Below, in pieces: positions 11,901 through 23,286 of a stretch of 64,000 nucleotides of DNA (positions are counted from its first letter, which is position 1; every line of letters starts with the position of its first letter). The DNA is from Varroa destructor (Eukaryota; Arthropoda; Arachnida; Mesostigmata; Varroidae), in the NCBI RefSeq assembly GCF_002443255.2, contig NW_019211459.1, positions 22,454,477 through 22,518,476 on the forward strand, read 5' to 3'. The notes beneath the pieces were generated by a model that saw only the letters and a list, made by a program, of their open reading frames with translations, made no database searches and had not been told where the DNA came from. The translations under genes were made by a program, and so were the position numbers.

Positions 11901-14458
11901 TCACCATGCAGCGCCCTCTGTGGGCCGCTTGCGCGGCTTTGCATAGCAGACGCTACCCATCGCGGTACATAACTTGTTTCAGACCTTATTTGCAACTGAC
12001 CAGTTGCTAATAAGCCCATTATTTAATAAGCCCATTATTATTAGTTTCTATGACAAGAACAAATTGGACGCCAAATTTTTTTTTTTTTTTTTTTAAATAT
12101 AAACTGCACAATGGCATACGACTCAGGTTTATGCGTTGGATTTGCAGACTAATGTTGGGTCAGCGCACAATTCAATTAAGGGAAATGACCTTTGAAAACG
12201 CACGTGATTGGATTTAAACTGACAATTGGTTATAAGCTGTATTCTTTATCAATATGGTACAATATGTCTCTATTTCCCTTTGCGGATTTTCAGGAATTCA
12301 TCGATTTGTACCGAGACATGGAGATGAGCTGGCTATCGACTTAGGGGATCCAATTTATGTCATAAGGTAGGTGTAGTCGCCATTAGAATACTAATCAACT
12401 ATTTTATCTATGATGTGTCATTAACCAGATACTGATACTTATTGTAGACTGCTAAAGGGCAGCTTTACGTTGTAATATACTGATAAACTTGAAGAAGGCT
12501 TTACAATAATTGCAATACAGTAATTAAACTGCCCTTCTGCATATTTCTATACAGAGTTTGACTCAGCTAGTTAACGCTTAACAATTGTTTCTGCCTTTTT
12601 GCTTGATGTTCTTTTCGACAGAGAATGTTCTATCGAAGACAGTTGGTGCGAAGGAATAAATTTGGCTACAGGACGAAAAGGCGTGTTCCCGCACGCTTAC
12701 ATCACCGATGTTGACTACTCTGAGTTCAGTCAAGGTGACCACGCGGCTTGTGAATGAAGCTTAGCGGTGTTTTCATTGCAGTCTATAGTGAAAAACACGA
12801 AACTGAAAGTCCACATACTTTTTTTTCAATACTCAAATTATTAAGGAACTTTGAGGCAAGATAATCGCTATTGTGAGATAACTTGTTATATCGATATATT
12901 CGCATTTCAGACAGCAGATTGGTTTTGCGGCGCGAACGTTTCCTGCTTCATTTTCTTGGTAGCGTCGAAGTTTCCAACCATCGAGGAAACAACATTTTGT
13001 GTCAGGTAAATTTGACTTCTCGCTGTCAAGTCACTATGTTCCTAAGGCATTTTATGAAAGGAAATCGTATACTTTTCTCGTTATTAAAGAATTATTATAT
13101 AACGTTGACACAAGAGATCCGATTGCTTAGTGCAGCAGCCCAGCCCATTGTATGCGTATTTTCACACGTAGATGTACGTATTAACCTACTTGGTCGATGT
13201 GAACGTCGGCGATTGTTTTTAAATTATAACAATTTCTCATTGAGTTCTTTAGACTATCATAGGTATCTTTGTTTGTTTACCTTACGTTACGCTGGAATGT
13301 TAACGAAGGCGGGCATTTTAAAAATTCATGCTTAATAGGCAATTCGAAAGTTGATTCGTGAGGGTAACAGGGCTCAACTAAGGGCTCGTATCGAAAACAA
13401 GTTGTCAACAAAATATGTGAAAGAAGTGGGGTCCGCGTTGGAAGTCGATTCTGAACAATCTGGCATAACACAGGCTGAAATCGAGGCTGAAATTAAAGCA
13501 CGAGAAGGTGTGGAGAGCTCAAAGTCGGAAAGCTGGTCTAACTCTATTGAGCAGGCATGTATCGGTAGCACAAATTCTGTTATGCTACAAATAATCACAG
13601 TATTTCTGTGAAAACGTATAAATAAATAGCTAATTAATATTTTTACAAAAATCCATAACTTCGAGCGATGATGGTAATTTTTATCATGAGCATCTTAGGA
13701 TTAGGCGGGCTGACAGTGTGATGATATACATTTTCAATGATTAGGTGCTTGGGCATTCGTGTGTATTGGAGATCTCCGAGGAAGGTTTAAGAATAGTTGA
13801 TCGACGAACGAATCAGGTATTACGTGATATTCTGAACTCTCGTTGGTAGTTATTTCATAAGCCTTAATGACGTTATATTTAGAAACTACTACTACAGACC
13901 TATACTATTTTTTGCTACGAATAGCTATATTGTGTACTATTCATATGAACGCTAACCAATAGATGCTTTCAACGAGTCTCGTAAATGTACACTCTTTGTA
14001 TGCGCGGATCGGGATTGGACCACTACTAAAAAGCAAGACTATTTCTTCACTTTGAAGAACGTCACTTTCTGCGGATACCATCCCACCGATCACCGGTAGG
14101 CTATAAATGTACTATGCAACTTCAGCTATTATAAGCAAACGCAAGATCCACAAAGGCTACAGCACAGATCTGCACAATAAGTTAATGAAAATAGTCTACG
14201 AGACGAATTTCCAAGAAAACTCACTATCGTAACGTGGCGCGTATTTCGTTTTCAATTATTCGTTGCCTTTTCAGCTATCTGGGATTTATCTCGAAACATC
14301 CGTTATTGTACCGTTTCGCGTGCCATGTTTTCTTCGCGGAGGACACTGCTCACGATGTCGCTACCTCAGTCAGAGCTGCGTTTGAGCGCTTCTATCGCCG
14401 ATTTATGGACGTCACATTTCCTACCGAGGATATCTACATTGACGATCCAGCTGTATGA
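8982..14458 (+). CDS. Aplip1: JNK-interacting protein 1 / APP-like-interacting protein 1 (JIP1 family scaffold)
   Basis: Scaffold that links JNK-pathway kinases and cargo receptors to kinesin-1. Predicted exons: 8982-9100, 10119-10450, 10658-10784, 11654-11964, 12294-12366, 12622-12734, 12911-13005, 13339-13554, 13745-13816, 14034-14095, 14275-14458 (about 567 residues). The ATG has an in-frame TAA upstream. A basic docking-like block RRRRLPEIPKNRK ends exon 2, as in insect Aplip1. The SH3 domain (about residues 297-355) runs from ATHRG-IHRFVPRHGDELAIDLG to TGRKGVFPHAYITDVD. The PTB domain follows: RERFLLHFLGSVEV, then SCVLEISEEGLRIVD, LKNVTFCGYHPTDHRY, GFISKHPLLYRFACHVF. The C-terminus FPTEDIYI is the kinesin light chain-binding tail. 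Exon 8 uses a probable GC donor and adds about 60 residues inside the PTB. The first exon and the exon 10 acceptor are the least certain. Exon 10 could instead start at 13979 in the same phase. Confidence 0.92.
13339..13554 (+). CDS. Aplip1: JIP1 exon 8: insertion in the PTB domain, GC splice donor
   Basis: The exon opens with AIRKLIREGN, which continues the PTB strand after GNNILCQ. It then adds a charged, Glu/Lys/Ser-rich stretch (EIEAEIKAREGVESSK) before the conserved SCVLEI in the next exon. Insect Aplip1 has only about 13 residues at this point. It is 72 codons, phase 0 at both ends. No GT donor gives the phase needed by the next exon, but CAG followed by GCATGT does. The insertion is probably a surface loop. 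RNA data would settle whether a shorter form exists. Confidence 0.65.
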
Positions 14459-14472
14459 ACAGCATCCACAAC

Positions 14473-14478
14473 AATAAA
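14473..14478 (+). terminator. Candidate poly(A) signal of JIP1
   Basis: An AATAAA hexamer lies 15 bases after the JIP1 stop codon. If used, the 3' UTR would be only about 35-45 nt. No other signal was checked as thoroughly, so longer 3' UTRs are possible. Confidence 0.4.
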
Positions 14479-17379
14479 TAAGAAAACTATTTTTAGCAAC
14501 GAGGTCCAAATTTGGTAACATTTTAACGTTTGTACCGAACTTAACGAACAACTTAACTTTAACAAAAAAGATGTTAAAGTGCTTAATAATACATAGTAGA
14601 GACTGCACGTAGATCCTCTGTATACGACAGAGAAGACTGTCAAAACTATATCGTATAACAAACGAACCCTGTGAACGCATCGCTCATCATCAAATAGGGG
14701 CCGTTGTGTCCATAAAGCCATCAGCTGAGCGCATCTAGACAACGTCCCAGAATTAACTACACAGCTTTTGAGCGTTAGCGACAATTTAAATAACGGCAAG
14801 GGCCACTCTAAAAGTACATATTAGGCTATCCAAACATATTGCTTTTTGCCAAATGGCTCTGCAGGTAGAGAGTGATTTTGTACTATGGACTTTGAATCTC
14901 ACCGAAATACCGTATAGGTTCGGGTGCTCACGATGGAACTAAAGTCTTAAAGCACCCTTGTCTAAACATCTACATACAACGGTCGCTATAGTAAGTTGTC
15001 ATTCTTAGCTAGTACTAATTTAGGTCCCTTTTGTATACTGTAACCTCGACTCTGCTAGGCCGCGCTAAAAGGATTTAGGAATGGGAGGACCAGTAAAAAA
15101 AGGTACGAAACCTCTATCTCCAAACCCACTTTTTGCCATTCTGGTCCAGATATCCTAAATACCCTACGGCGTTGGTAAACACAGCCACGGTCGAGACGAT
15201 TGCGTCCAGTTCGTATTTTGTAGAGTTGGTCGTTAATTTCTTACTGAATATTATACGTTGCATATTACGCCGTGGTCAGCTTGTTGTAATAAATACGTCG
15301 CCGAAGATCAAATGGAACAACGTATGTAAAAAAACAACAATACATGGAGGTATGTATACTGCGATGAAGAAGGCCGGGTCCTGCAGCATTTTCTATATTA
15401 TACATTCGCTAGAATGGCACCACAGGAACGCTGCTGTTTATCAATCCAACAGAATTGTTGTACCTACTTTAAAATGAATCGTGCCGAATACGTTGTTAGA
15501 AACGTAAATCTTTTTTTGGAAGACAAATGTGTGTAAATGTAAAGAACGTAAATGCGTTTATGTATATTATATCGAGAGGGCGCGTAACATTGCGCCACCT
15601 TTCAATTAGTTATTTTTTGCTCTATTAAAAACGATGATCATGTGGCTCAGAACTCCATTACGAAAATATTGCCGTATTTTTAGCCAGTTGTTATAGCTGG
15701 GATAAGTGACGTAAAATCTCGCACCCTTGTGGCAATTTCGCGCAGCTTACTTTCCATGACTAATTTCACTGATCTAAGGGGTGTTTTGGTAACTGATGAG
15801 CTAAACATACATTATTATTGGTCAGCTTTGAAATTATGTTTAACACAATCACTCAGTAATTTTTTGCAAGAAAGTCCGCTATTTAGGCTTACGGTCGCCA
15901 TAATCACACTGAGTTAGGCGTATAATCACCAGCCAGAACATAAACATTTCTCAAGGGTCAGCTGACGCTCGCCAAAATAGGCAAATTCAAAAAAATTCAA
16001 AATTAAACACCGCAGGACACATTAAGGCAATCGTTTTTCGCACACACACCTTCGTCCCCATTCTTTAACACAAGGGAAGACTTTAATGATTATATATTTT
16101 AGTGGTGCTAGAGTATATTTAGACATATTTCTATAATATATAGTGAAACATTTTGTTTTTCTTGACCAGAAACCAAAATCACAACTTCGCTAGCTTAAAG
16201 TTGCGCACCCTGACGCCACCTGCCACATTGAGCTGTCCATAGTGCAGTGGTATATATATCAGCGGTGCGGTAGCGCTGGACTTCTATGTCAACAAGTGAG
16301 AATCAAGCAGCGTAGTAATAGAGAAAATCGACAGTTTTGATCTTCAGCTTCTTCTGTGAACGAAGAGTAGAAAGAAGATTAGGCAAATTACTATAAAATA
16401 TCATGGTGCCCGTAATCCATTAATCCAACTAGAAATGCAAATAAACTATGAACATAACTTTATAGCGAGAAGTGTTACTATTACTGCTTAAACGATAAGA
16501 TTAACCGAGATGCTTTGTCCGCTTTTTTTTTTGAGAAAGACATTTAGAAGCAAGCAAAAAAATTTTTTTTTTTCTATTTTCGAACAAGTCGGTAGATTTT
16601 ACTACTCGACTGACTGGTGATGATGACTGGTACGTCTGTTCACTGGGTAACGACCGTAATCATATATACTGAATCTCTTCGATAACTTTGATTTAGATAG
16701 ATAGTAGCTTGTTCGTTATTTAGGTTCAGGTTGATCCCCAGGGCTGACGTCTCATCGGTTTTTTTTAGGTTGGCTAGGTCAAAATCGACTGGACGTTTTT
16801 GGAATGCATTTTTAGGATCACATACAGGTTTTATTCTTCGATAGGTGAATGAACAGCGATAATACGTATGTTACGGCATTATTTTTTTGTTTGTTGACTT
16901 AAGGCAAAACGACTTGTCAGCCTCACACAAACATATTAGATAAAGGAAAACATAATTCCGGAATTGTGTTCTTTAGTGCATAGTCATAATGATCCAATTA
17001 CATATGGTTATTCTTTTCGCCCCAATGACTTCTCCAAGGCTTTCATGTCATTTTCTTTAACCTCTATTTTAGACCATTTCCGAAACTGTGCCGCTATGCT
17101 AACAAATTTAATATACTTCGTTAAGAATAGGATATGGACATTATCTTGACCTGAGCTACCTAAAACAGATATGACAGATTACTAAAATAGGCATAATCTA
17201 GGATTGCCATTGTAGTGATGATACCAGATAAGATTAATCATTACGCTTACCTCTTAAGCCTGTACATAGACTATGAACAAGGTTGAGCTTACTCCGTTGC
17301 TTAGTTTAGGTGGATCCGCTAGTCAAGATTAATTTATAAACACAAAAGAACGCGTTATATATATACGCACTCAACAATA

Positions 17380-17382
<3 letters not shown>

Positions 17383-17414
<32 letters not shown>
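17383..17414. repeat. (TA)n microsatellite
   Basis: About 32 bases of uninterrupted AT alternation, next to the degenerate transposase. Confidence 0.95.
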
Positions 17415-17420
<6 letters not shown>

Positions 17421-17539
17421 ACGAGCGAACTCGGCAAACTTTGAAATTAAATAACTTTCTAACCATTTGAACTAAAATGTGGCTTTTTCCATATGTTTTC
17501 GAAGTAAATCTGAAAATGAGCCGATAGTGGAATATACTG

Positions 17540-18010
17540 GCCCACCAATTGTTTTGCCCACCCTTTGCCTCTTTTAAGACATGAAAAGCTCCTTAAAAAA
17601 GGACCTAAATCGGAAGAATAAGCAGGTTGAAGCGAGCGTTCGATAGTTGTTTACTCAATCCAGGGGTTATTAAAGCGTGGTGATAAAATCTGGCAAGTAC
17701 CCAGACTGCGTGTATTCGATTGCCTCGCCAATGATTCATGGATTTCTTGAAAATCTGCAAGTAACGAACTGTATTCATTGTTTCATTTCTGGCAAATATC
17801 TCATAGTAATGAATACCCCCAATCTCCATTTCAAGCACTACAGTCACCTTATGGCCAAGCTTGCTCGCCCCTGCGACCGAACTCACTAGAGTATTCCACT
17901 CTCTCGCCAGGCCCCTTGCGACCTAGCGGCAGGGATTGAACTGTGTCTTATCTATAAAAGCCATATGTTCCACAAGGGTTTTGCGTAATCAAAGGTTCCG
18001 CAAATTGCAC
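17540..18010 (-). pseudogene. Degenerate Tc1/mariner-superfamily (DDE_3) transposase fragment
   Basis: Read on the minus strand in two frames, this region keeps landmarks of eukaryotic IS630/Tc1-type transposases: FIDKTQFNP (the first catalytic Asp block, usually FIDE.GFN), then a G.KVTVVLEM....IHYYEIFARNETMNTVRYLQ core, and after a frameshift QPAYSSDLGPF..SFSCLKR, which resembles the PPYSP.LNP.E..FS.LK block. The middle catalytic DNAPAH block is reduced to FYHHAL, and there are at least one in-frame stop and one frameshift. It is therefore a dead copy. No terminal inverted repeats could be recognised. The family name is by remembered pattern only; a BLASTX search would test it. Confidence 0.6.
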
Positions 18011-19740
18011 GTCGAATATCGCACACGCACTTCTGGTGGACCAATTCATGACAACCCATTTTTGAATCAGTTTGTACTCTCACGATTTCGATTATAAGTT
18101 AGAAGTGTTAGTTTTGGCCGACAAAGTCCAAGTTGTAAAAAGTATTTTCGATTGTAAAAATATCCTAGGGGAACTCGACCTACGAGTTTCCATAGTTTTT
18201 TTTTTATTTACGAGGGTATTTATTAGCCGAATTTCGTCCGTTAGTGGCGCGTAGAGCGCAAGTTACATCAAAGACCACTGGATTTGCCACATATATCTAC
18301 ATATATAGAGAAAGAAATGAAAATTCTTCAAGATAATGATAACATTGAAGCTAAGTGAAATGTCTGGAGACTTCCTGGATCGTAAATAACGATTATACAA
18401 ATGCTGTAAGGAGATAAAGTATGTGAATCGAGCGCGTATCTAAATTTGCGTTCGGTCATCTTTCATTAAATGATTTTCGTTGACGAAGCGCGGACAGGAC
18501 AGTCCGGTTGACGGGAAGGTTGCGTACCAGTTCTTACCGTTTTTTAATTAACAAATAGTTCACGTGTCATTTCAGTTTACTTGCCTATACAAAACATTAC
18601 GTTAAAAATTACGTGAACATATATGTCTTACACCGAACAGCGCGAAAGAATATTTAGGCTATGAACTCTTACAAATCCTTACCTATTTCGCTTAAGATAC
18701 GCAATGCTCAGCTGCAATAAAGCAAACAGCTGGTCAAGGCACCAGCTTTTATTGCGTCCATGTACGTATGGTAGTACTCGGCATGAACATACTCGACCGA
18801 TAAGTAAAAGGACAAAAAAAAAGGCTTTCATTTATTCAAAATACCATTTTAGCTTTGCATAACTTACGATGAGAGTTTCTCATTTTATAATTTGAGTAAA
18901 ACTTATTTTCCAAAAGAAAAAGTCTCACTTACTACTGTATAGGAAACTTCTCTTGAGTCTCTCTGCTAGAGTTGAGAATCATTGAGAATACTGCCATGCT
19001 CTAACGTAGACTTTGGCATTAGCAAACTTTGTGCGTAAGTTCGACTACGAGATCTTCCATGAGACATGAAGCATTTGATGAATTAATTTGATACTGTACC
19101 TGTATTGTGCTTTCTTCTTGTAGCATATTCAAAAGTGGTTCCTACAGTGCCCAGGGCGGGCATTATTGTCCGTTGCGGGGTTATCGGTCCTAAGAGGTTT
19201 CAATCCTCACCATGTAGCGATGATAATCATCATCACAATAATGATAGCACTACTAACCTAACGCGCTAATCGTGCAGGTAAAAATGTTCTCTTCTCATTT
19301 CTGCGTCGCTTTGTTTTCGCTATTACGGAAGGACTCATTCAAAACACTAGAGGATATTTCAGCATAGCCGAATCTATCTCTTTTTACAGGATAATCTTCA
19401 TGAAGAGCGTAGAACCTTTTCTCAGTATTATTAATAATAATGAATTGAAGGCGCAAAATCAAGAAACAAATATTTCATATGAATACTCTGCTCAGTGGTC
19501 GAAGACCATGCTTCTAGCTAGGCTAAAAAATAAAGGAAACGCTGTATTTCCGACGTTATGTCGCGTCATTACCAGGAAGACTATGTATTATAAACTGCTG
19601 ACGTTCCTCGTTACGATGAGACCTTTTTTTTCCTCTAGATAATCGGCGTCACGTTGAAGGAGCAGAAAGGAATCGACATCATCGATGAAATATGAGGGCG
19701 TGTAGGGCTGTGTCAGTATTTATCAAAGACGCTCTGGCTA
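18011..19740. other. Non-coding stretch
   Basis: AT-rich intergenic DNA. The ORF at 19400-19642 (80 codons, plus) has no recognisable homology and no convincing splice sites. Nothing else is supported. Confidence 0.45.
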
Positions 19741-19750
19741 AATCGGCTTC

Positions 19751-20144
19751 TAATATATATGTTGCAGAAAAATCGCATAAAACCATAGGTCTAACCCAGG
19801 AAGGTAACTTCAGCCCTACTCTTCTTGGTGCTTGTGAAGTAGATACCAGCGAGTGCCCGAAGGCGTAGAAACCGTGTCAAAGTAACCTAGCTTGTCAACG
19901 ACCTGGTTATCCAGTAGAAGCAACCAGGTTCGCACGCGTTGGTCAGACTACGTGTGACCTGAGCAGATATTGGCTCAATCGTGAACCTGCCGAAGACAGC
20001 GGCAATGAAGTTCTAAAGGGGTGATTGAATTGTTTCCGAAAACTCGGAGACAATCCATCCGTTTCAAACCGTAGAAGCAAGTCGCCGCTCGAGCTGGGTC
20101 GCAAAGCGACAGCCAGCTGCCTAAAGCTGGCTTGCTCTTTTTTT
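19751..20144 (+). ncRNA. Possible structured RNA gene (hairpin-rich, TATA-like box, T7 end)
   Basis: A TATA-like taatatatat (19751-19760) is followed by about 370 bases dense in short stems: ACCTGGTT/AACCAGGT (19901-19908 with 19922-19929), TGCCG/CGGCA, and TTGT-TCCG/CGGA-ACAA. The 3' end carries a stem AGCTGG+GTCGC/GCGAC+CCAGCT (20092-20118), then AGCCAGCT/AGCTGGCT (20111-20132) and seven Ts (20138-20144). This layout suits a Pol III type 3 transcript of unknown family. I found no 7SK GAUC motif and no SRP or RNase P core. As an alternative, one plus frame through 19688-20023 is open apart from a single TAG, so a decayed coding sequence is also possible. Confidence 0.3.
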
Positions 20145-20247
20145 ATGTGAATGGTTCCTTCTGCTAAGGCTGCTTTGTTTGTTCAATAGTAAAAGCTTTT
20201 TGTTATATATATAGCAGAGTATTGCAAAAGCAAAAGTAGCGATGTGA

Positions 20248-20463
20248 ACCGTAAAAAAATGTTTATCCTCTGTCGATCTTTACCGCCCCAAAACTGCCCT
20301 CGACATTAAAAACACATGGGAGGCTCACCTGTTCTCCAAACTGAAACGTATGGATCGACTCAAAGCTGTATATAGCAAGCGTGTCCTAGTGCTCCCTTGC
20401 GCGATAGAAAAAAGGGGCCTAGTGTACTTCCTCACGGAGACGTTCCTGTTCGTCGAAAACTGA
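20248..20463 (+). CDS. Unidentified exon-like ORF
   Basis: Seventy-one codons open from just after a stop to TGA, with no N-terminal ATG, so it would have to be an internal or terminal exon. The composition is protein-like (YRPKTALDIKNTWEAH, then VLVLPCAIEKRGLVYFLTE), with higher GC than the flanks. No family was recognised. It lies tail to tail with the minus-strand ORF that ends at 20483. Confidence 0.25.
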   Translation, partial: TVKKCLSSVDLYRPKTALDIKNTWEAHLFSKLKRMDRLKAVYSKRVLVLPCAIEKRGLVYFLTETFLFVEN

Positions 20464-20482
20464 AAACTTATTGAGAATCTTA

Positions 20483-20656
20483 CTATATTTTGAAGAGCAC
20501 CTCGCAGCCGTTAAGGGCGAATTTGCGGTGTATGCGCATGATCGGCACTGAACTGCCGTGTTTTAACTGGCTACGCAGTGCGCGGATTGCATCATAAACC
20601 ACATTTTCATCAGATACGGGAAAGCGTACGAACCACATCTCGCGATGTCCCCACAT
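20483..20656 (-). CDS. Unidentified small ORF or terminal exon
   Basis: From the ATG at 20656 this gives 57 residues, and the frame stays open to a stop near 20697. The peptide reads as real protein (MWGHREMWFVRFPVSDENV, ending IHRKFALNGCEVLFKI) and the DNA is GC-richer than its surroundings. No known domain was recognised. It could be the last exon of a minus-strand gene, a 57-residue protein, or a transposon remnant. Confidence 0.3.
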   Translation of the reverse strand: MWGHREMWFVRFPVSDENVVYDAIRALRSQLKHGSSVPIMRIHRKFALNGCEVLFKI

Positions 20657-20699
20657 GGTTTTAATACGGAACTTAGCACCTTTAGTCCCAACAAATATT

Positions 20700-22700
20700 A
20701 ATTACGACCTTTCCGGAAGTAGGTTACCAGTCGCAATTAAAGTAATGCTGCAGACCTAATGTTTTCGATTTATGGAGTTCACAGTCTAGATATACAATCA
20801 GCTACAAGTTAGAGACCACAGGACAAGAAGCCGGCCGTCTATGTATCTGAAATTATCGCATTCGTTTCACGGTTGACGATCCTGGCTTTTTGACGTTAAT
20901 TGTGTATTAGAGGAGAATGCAAACCTCTGATATGACCTGAAATGATAATCCGTTAGAGAAGAATAGCCTGGCCTTCTTCGACTTAGGCATTTATCGCGAT
21001 TGCCAAGTATGTTTAGGCTTCGGATGTTTTTGCCGAGGATTTAAAAGTATTCTTATTTTTAACGGAAGGTGCAGTACCGAAGAGTTATATATGTAACTCC
21101 GTTTTGTTCTGAAGAGCTGCGGCTATCGTCTGCACAAGCAGGTGCAAATGATGTGACTTTTCTTTAGATTCGTGTGCATCCTGATTCTGTCTCTGTTTAA
21201 CATATAGAAGACCTTTAAGTGATATTTTTGGGTGACGAAAGTGATCGACCACAGAATGGGGTTGAAGAGCAGATTATTTTATACCTAGCAAAAAACTGCA
21301 TAGTCCTGAAGAATGGGCTACCCTTCCAATCACACCTTCTCCATCATATATTAAAATATCTGGGAGCAACTAGAAACATCTAACCATAAACTATACAAAC
21401 AAATTACTTTCGAGCTCATTAAGCATCGGTGAGCACTATGTAAATAGCCTCAAAATCCGGTGTTAACGACGCCGTCATAAGCACGTCCGTAAGTGAAAGA
21501 CTGCTCGCCGCTGAGTCGCATCGGGCATTTGTTGATCTCCCTTTCCTTCTCATTCCAACTGTAGTTTTTCTATTGCAATTTTACACAATTACAAACTCAA
21601 AATCAATGGTTTCGCTCTACCTACTCGGAAATGTCCTGTCCCACCTGCAACGCCCTCCTCAACAGTGACGATATCCTTGATGACGAGTATATGACTGATG
21701 ATTGTGATCATGTTGCTGATGGTATGATTGTTGCAACAGTAACGCCCTCTCCGTTCATCTCTCTAACTCGGTCTTGCCGTTTAGGTACAGGCTTTGCCGG
21801 GTCGCTGCCTGTTTGGGGATGCTTATGTACGACGTTAATCGATAATCGAATCCGCTGGTAACTTTGCATAGCATGCGTTGTCGGCTTATTTTTAACAACG
21901 GTGGCTGAAGTGGTAGAGGTAGCATCAATGAAAACTACTTCTATACGTTTCTGAAACTGTCGTGAGAGGTTGGCTTCTCGATGAGTTCTGTAGCTTTTCT
22001 TTTTTTTTTTTTTTCTAGATATTTGTTGTCGTCATCGTCGTTGTGGTAAAAGTCTTTCACACAGTACTATAATTATGAAATAGTAGCAATATGGCTATGG
22101 TAGCGAACTGACTCCATCCTTTGAATGGGAATCCCCGCGTACACAAGCTCAGACTCTAACAGTAATTAACCGGAGTTGTTTGGAATTATTGAAGCTCCCC
22201 AATTTCGTGTTGTCAGTAATCGGTATATTCCATTGATGTCAAAGATCACCGAGTGATTACCCAGCATTATAGATAACTGCTTGTGCGTTTTGGGCAGACA
22301 CGATCGCGCTGCACTCGCACAACATTTGAACGTTGCAGTCATCTGACAGTTAAACTTTGCCCGCTGGTTCACTTTTACGTACGCCATACATATAATCATT
22401 AATAATGTCATCAAATTGGTCGGTTGTCGTTTGACTTCCTGTCTATCTGTGTGATGGCCAAAGATTTCTCCATACATTTTTTCCGTTCTTTCGCATCTCA
22501 CCTTGTTCGTCACACATAGCGCATAGGCCTCCCTCCTATATCGAGCGCATCGTAGGTTTGTTTGTGCGTGGTCCCTGTATCGACGCTGCCGTCATTCGCG
22601 CTCGCGGTGCCAGTGGCAGGCGTTACCCTCGCCGTGCGTTCGGACAGAACCAGAGTCACCATAGTTTGCCTCGTCTGTATCGACCTCCGTGATACATCGA
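20700..22700. other. Non-coding stretch before the RFX promoter region
   Basis: No recognisable gene. ORFs at 21631-21861 (plus) and 22166-22513 (minus) have no known domain and no supporting splice sites. A T-run at about 21999-22014 and scattered AT-rich sequence make up the rest. Confidence 0.4.
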
Positions 22701-22779
22701 CCGACTAGTGCTTCCAGTAGCAGGGCGCTACTATCCTAGTGCGTATACAAGCAAACAATCTGGCAGGCATCGAAATAGA

Positions 22780-22853
22780 TGGACGGACGGACGGACGGAC
22801 CGACCGACCGACCGACCGACCGACCGACCAACCGACCGACCGACCGACCAACT
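22780..22853. repeat. GGAC/CGAC tetranucleotide microsatellite
   Basis: About five GGAC units pass into about thirteen near-perfect CGAC units, in the GC-rich region upstream of the RFX gene. It explains the Arg-Pro-Thr-Asp and Ser-Val-Gly-Arg repeat ORFs seen here on both strands, which are not genes. Confidence 0.95.
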
Positions 22854-23286
22854 GACAGATACCCTTCCTCCAAACCATGCTCGAGTCGACAGCTTACTTG
22901 TCGTTTGCCGCTTATACGGCAACTGGGATAGTGAGTCCTGTCTAGAGTTGTTCTCCCTGTCGTTCCACTTTCTACGGTGTGAGCGCGTATGAGCTGGCGT
23001 GTATTTCTGTGTGTGAACGGTATCCGCCAACCCTCTGCGCGCATTCAAGGTCGCCCTTTCTCTAGAACCAGCCAGTGGCTGGTAACGCTCGATGTCTGAC
23101 ACACATGATACACGGAAGCGACCGCTATGGCGGCGGAGGCGGGTTTCACACGGCCACCGCCAGTACAGGCCAATCCACCCAGCCGTAGCAGTAGACTTGA
23201 AATAAACTCAACGCTGGCCAAAGTCGCTCTGTGCCAGTAGTGACTGCTCGCGCGTATGTCGGCGTATGCACCCTGTGCGTCCGTGC

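Larger units (their letters stand above)
14459..17500. other. Non-coding stretch downstream of JIP1
   Basis: AT-rich DNA with poly-A/T runs. Several ORFs of 60 to 121 codons lie on both strands (for example 15133-15477) but none shows a recognisable family or splice structure. A pure TA tract lies near its end. Confidence 0.5.

Noticed and set aside
14366..14799. Two minus-strand ORFs overlapping the JIP1 3' end
   Set aside because: Antisense shadows of the last JIP1 exon and its 3' flank.
22708..23102. ORFs on both strands with Arg-Pro-Thr-Asp or Ser-Val-Gly-Arg repeats
   Set aside because: They are read straight through a tetranucleotide microsatellite, in three overlapping frames, with no other coding sign.
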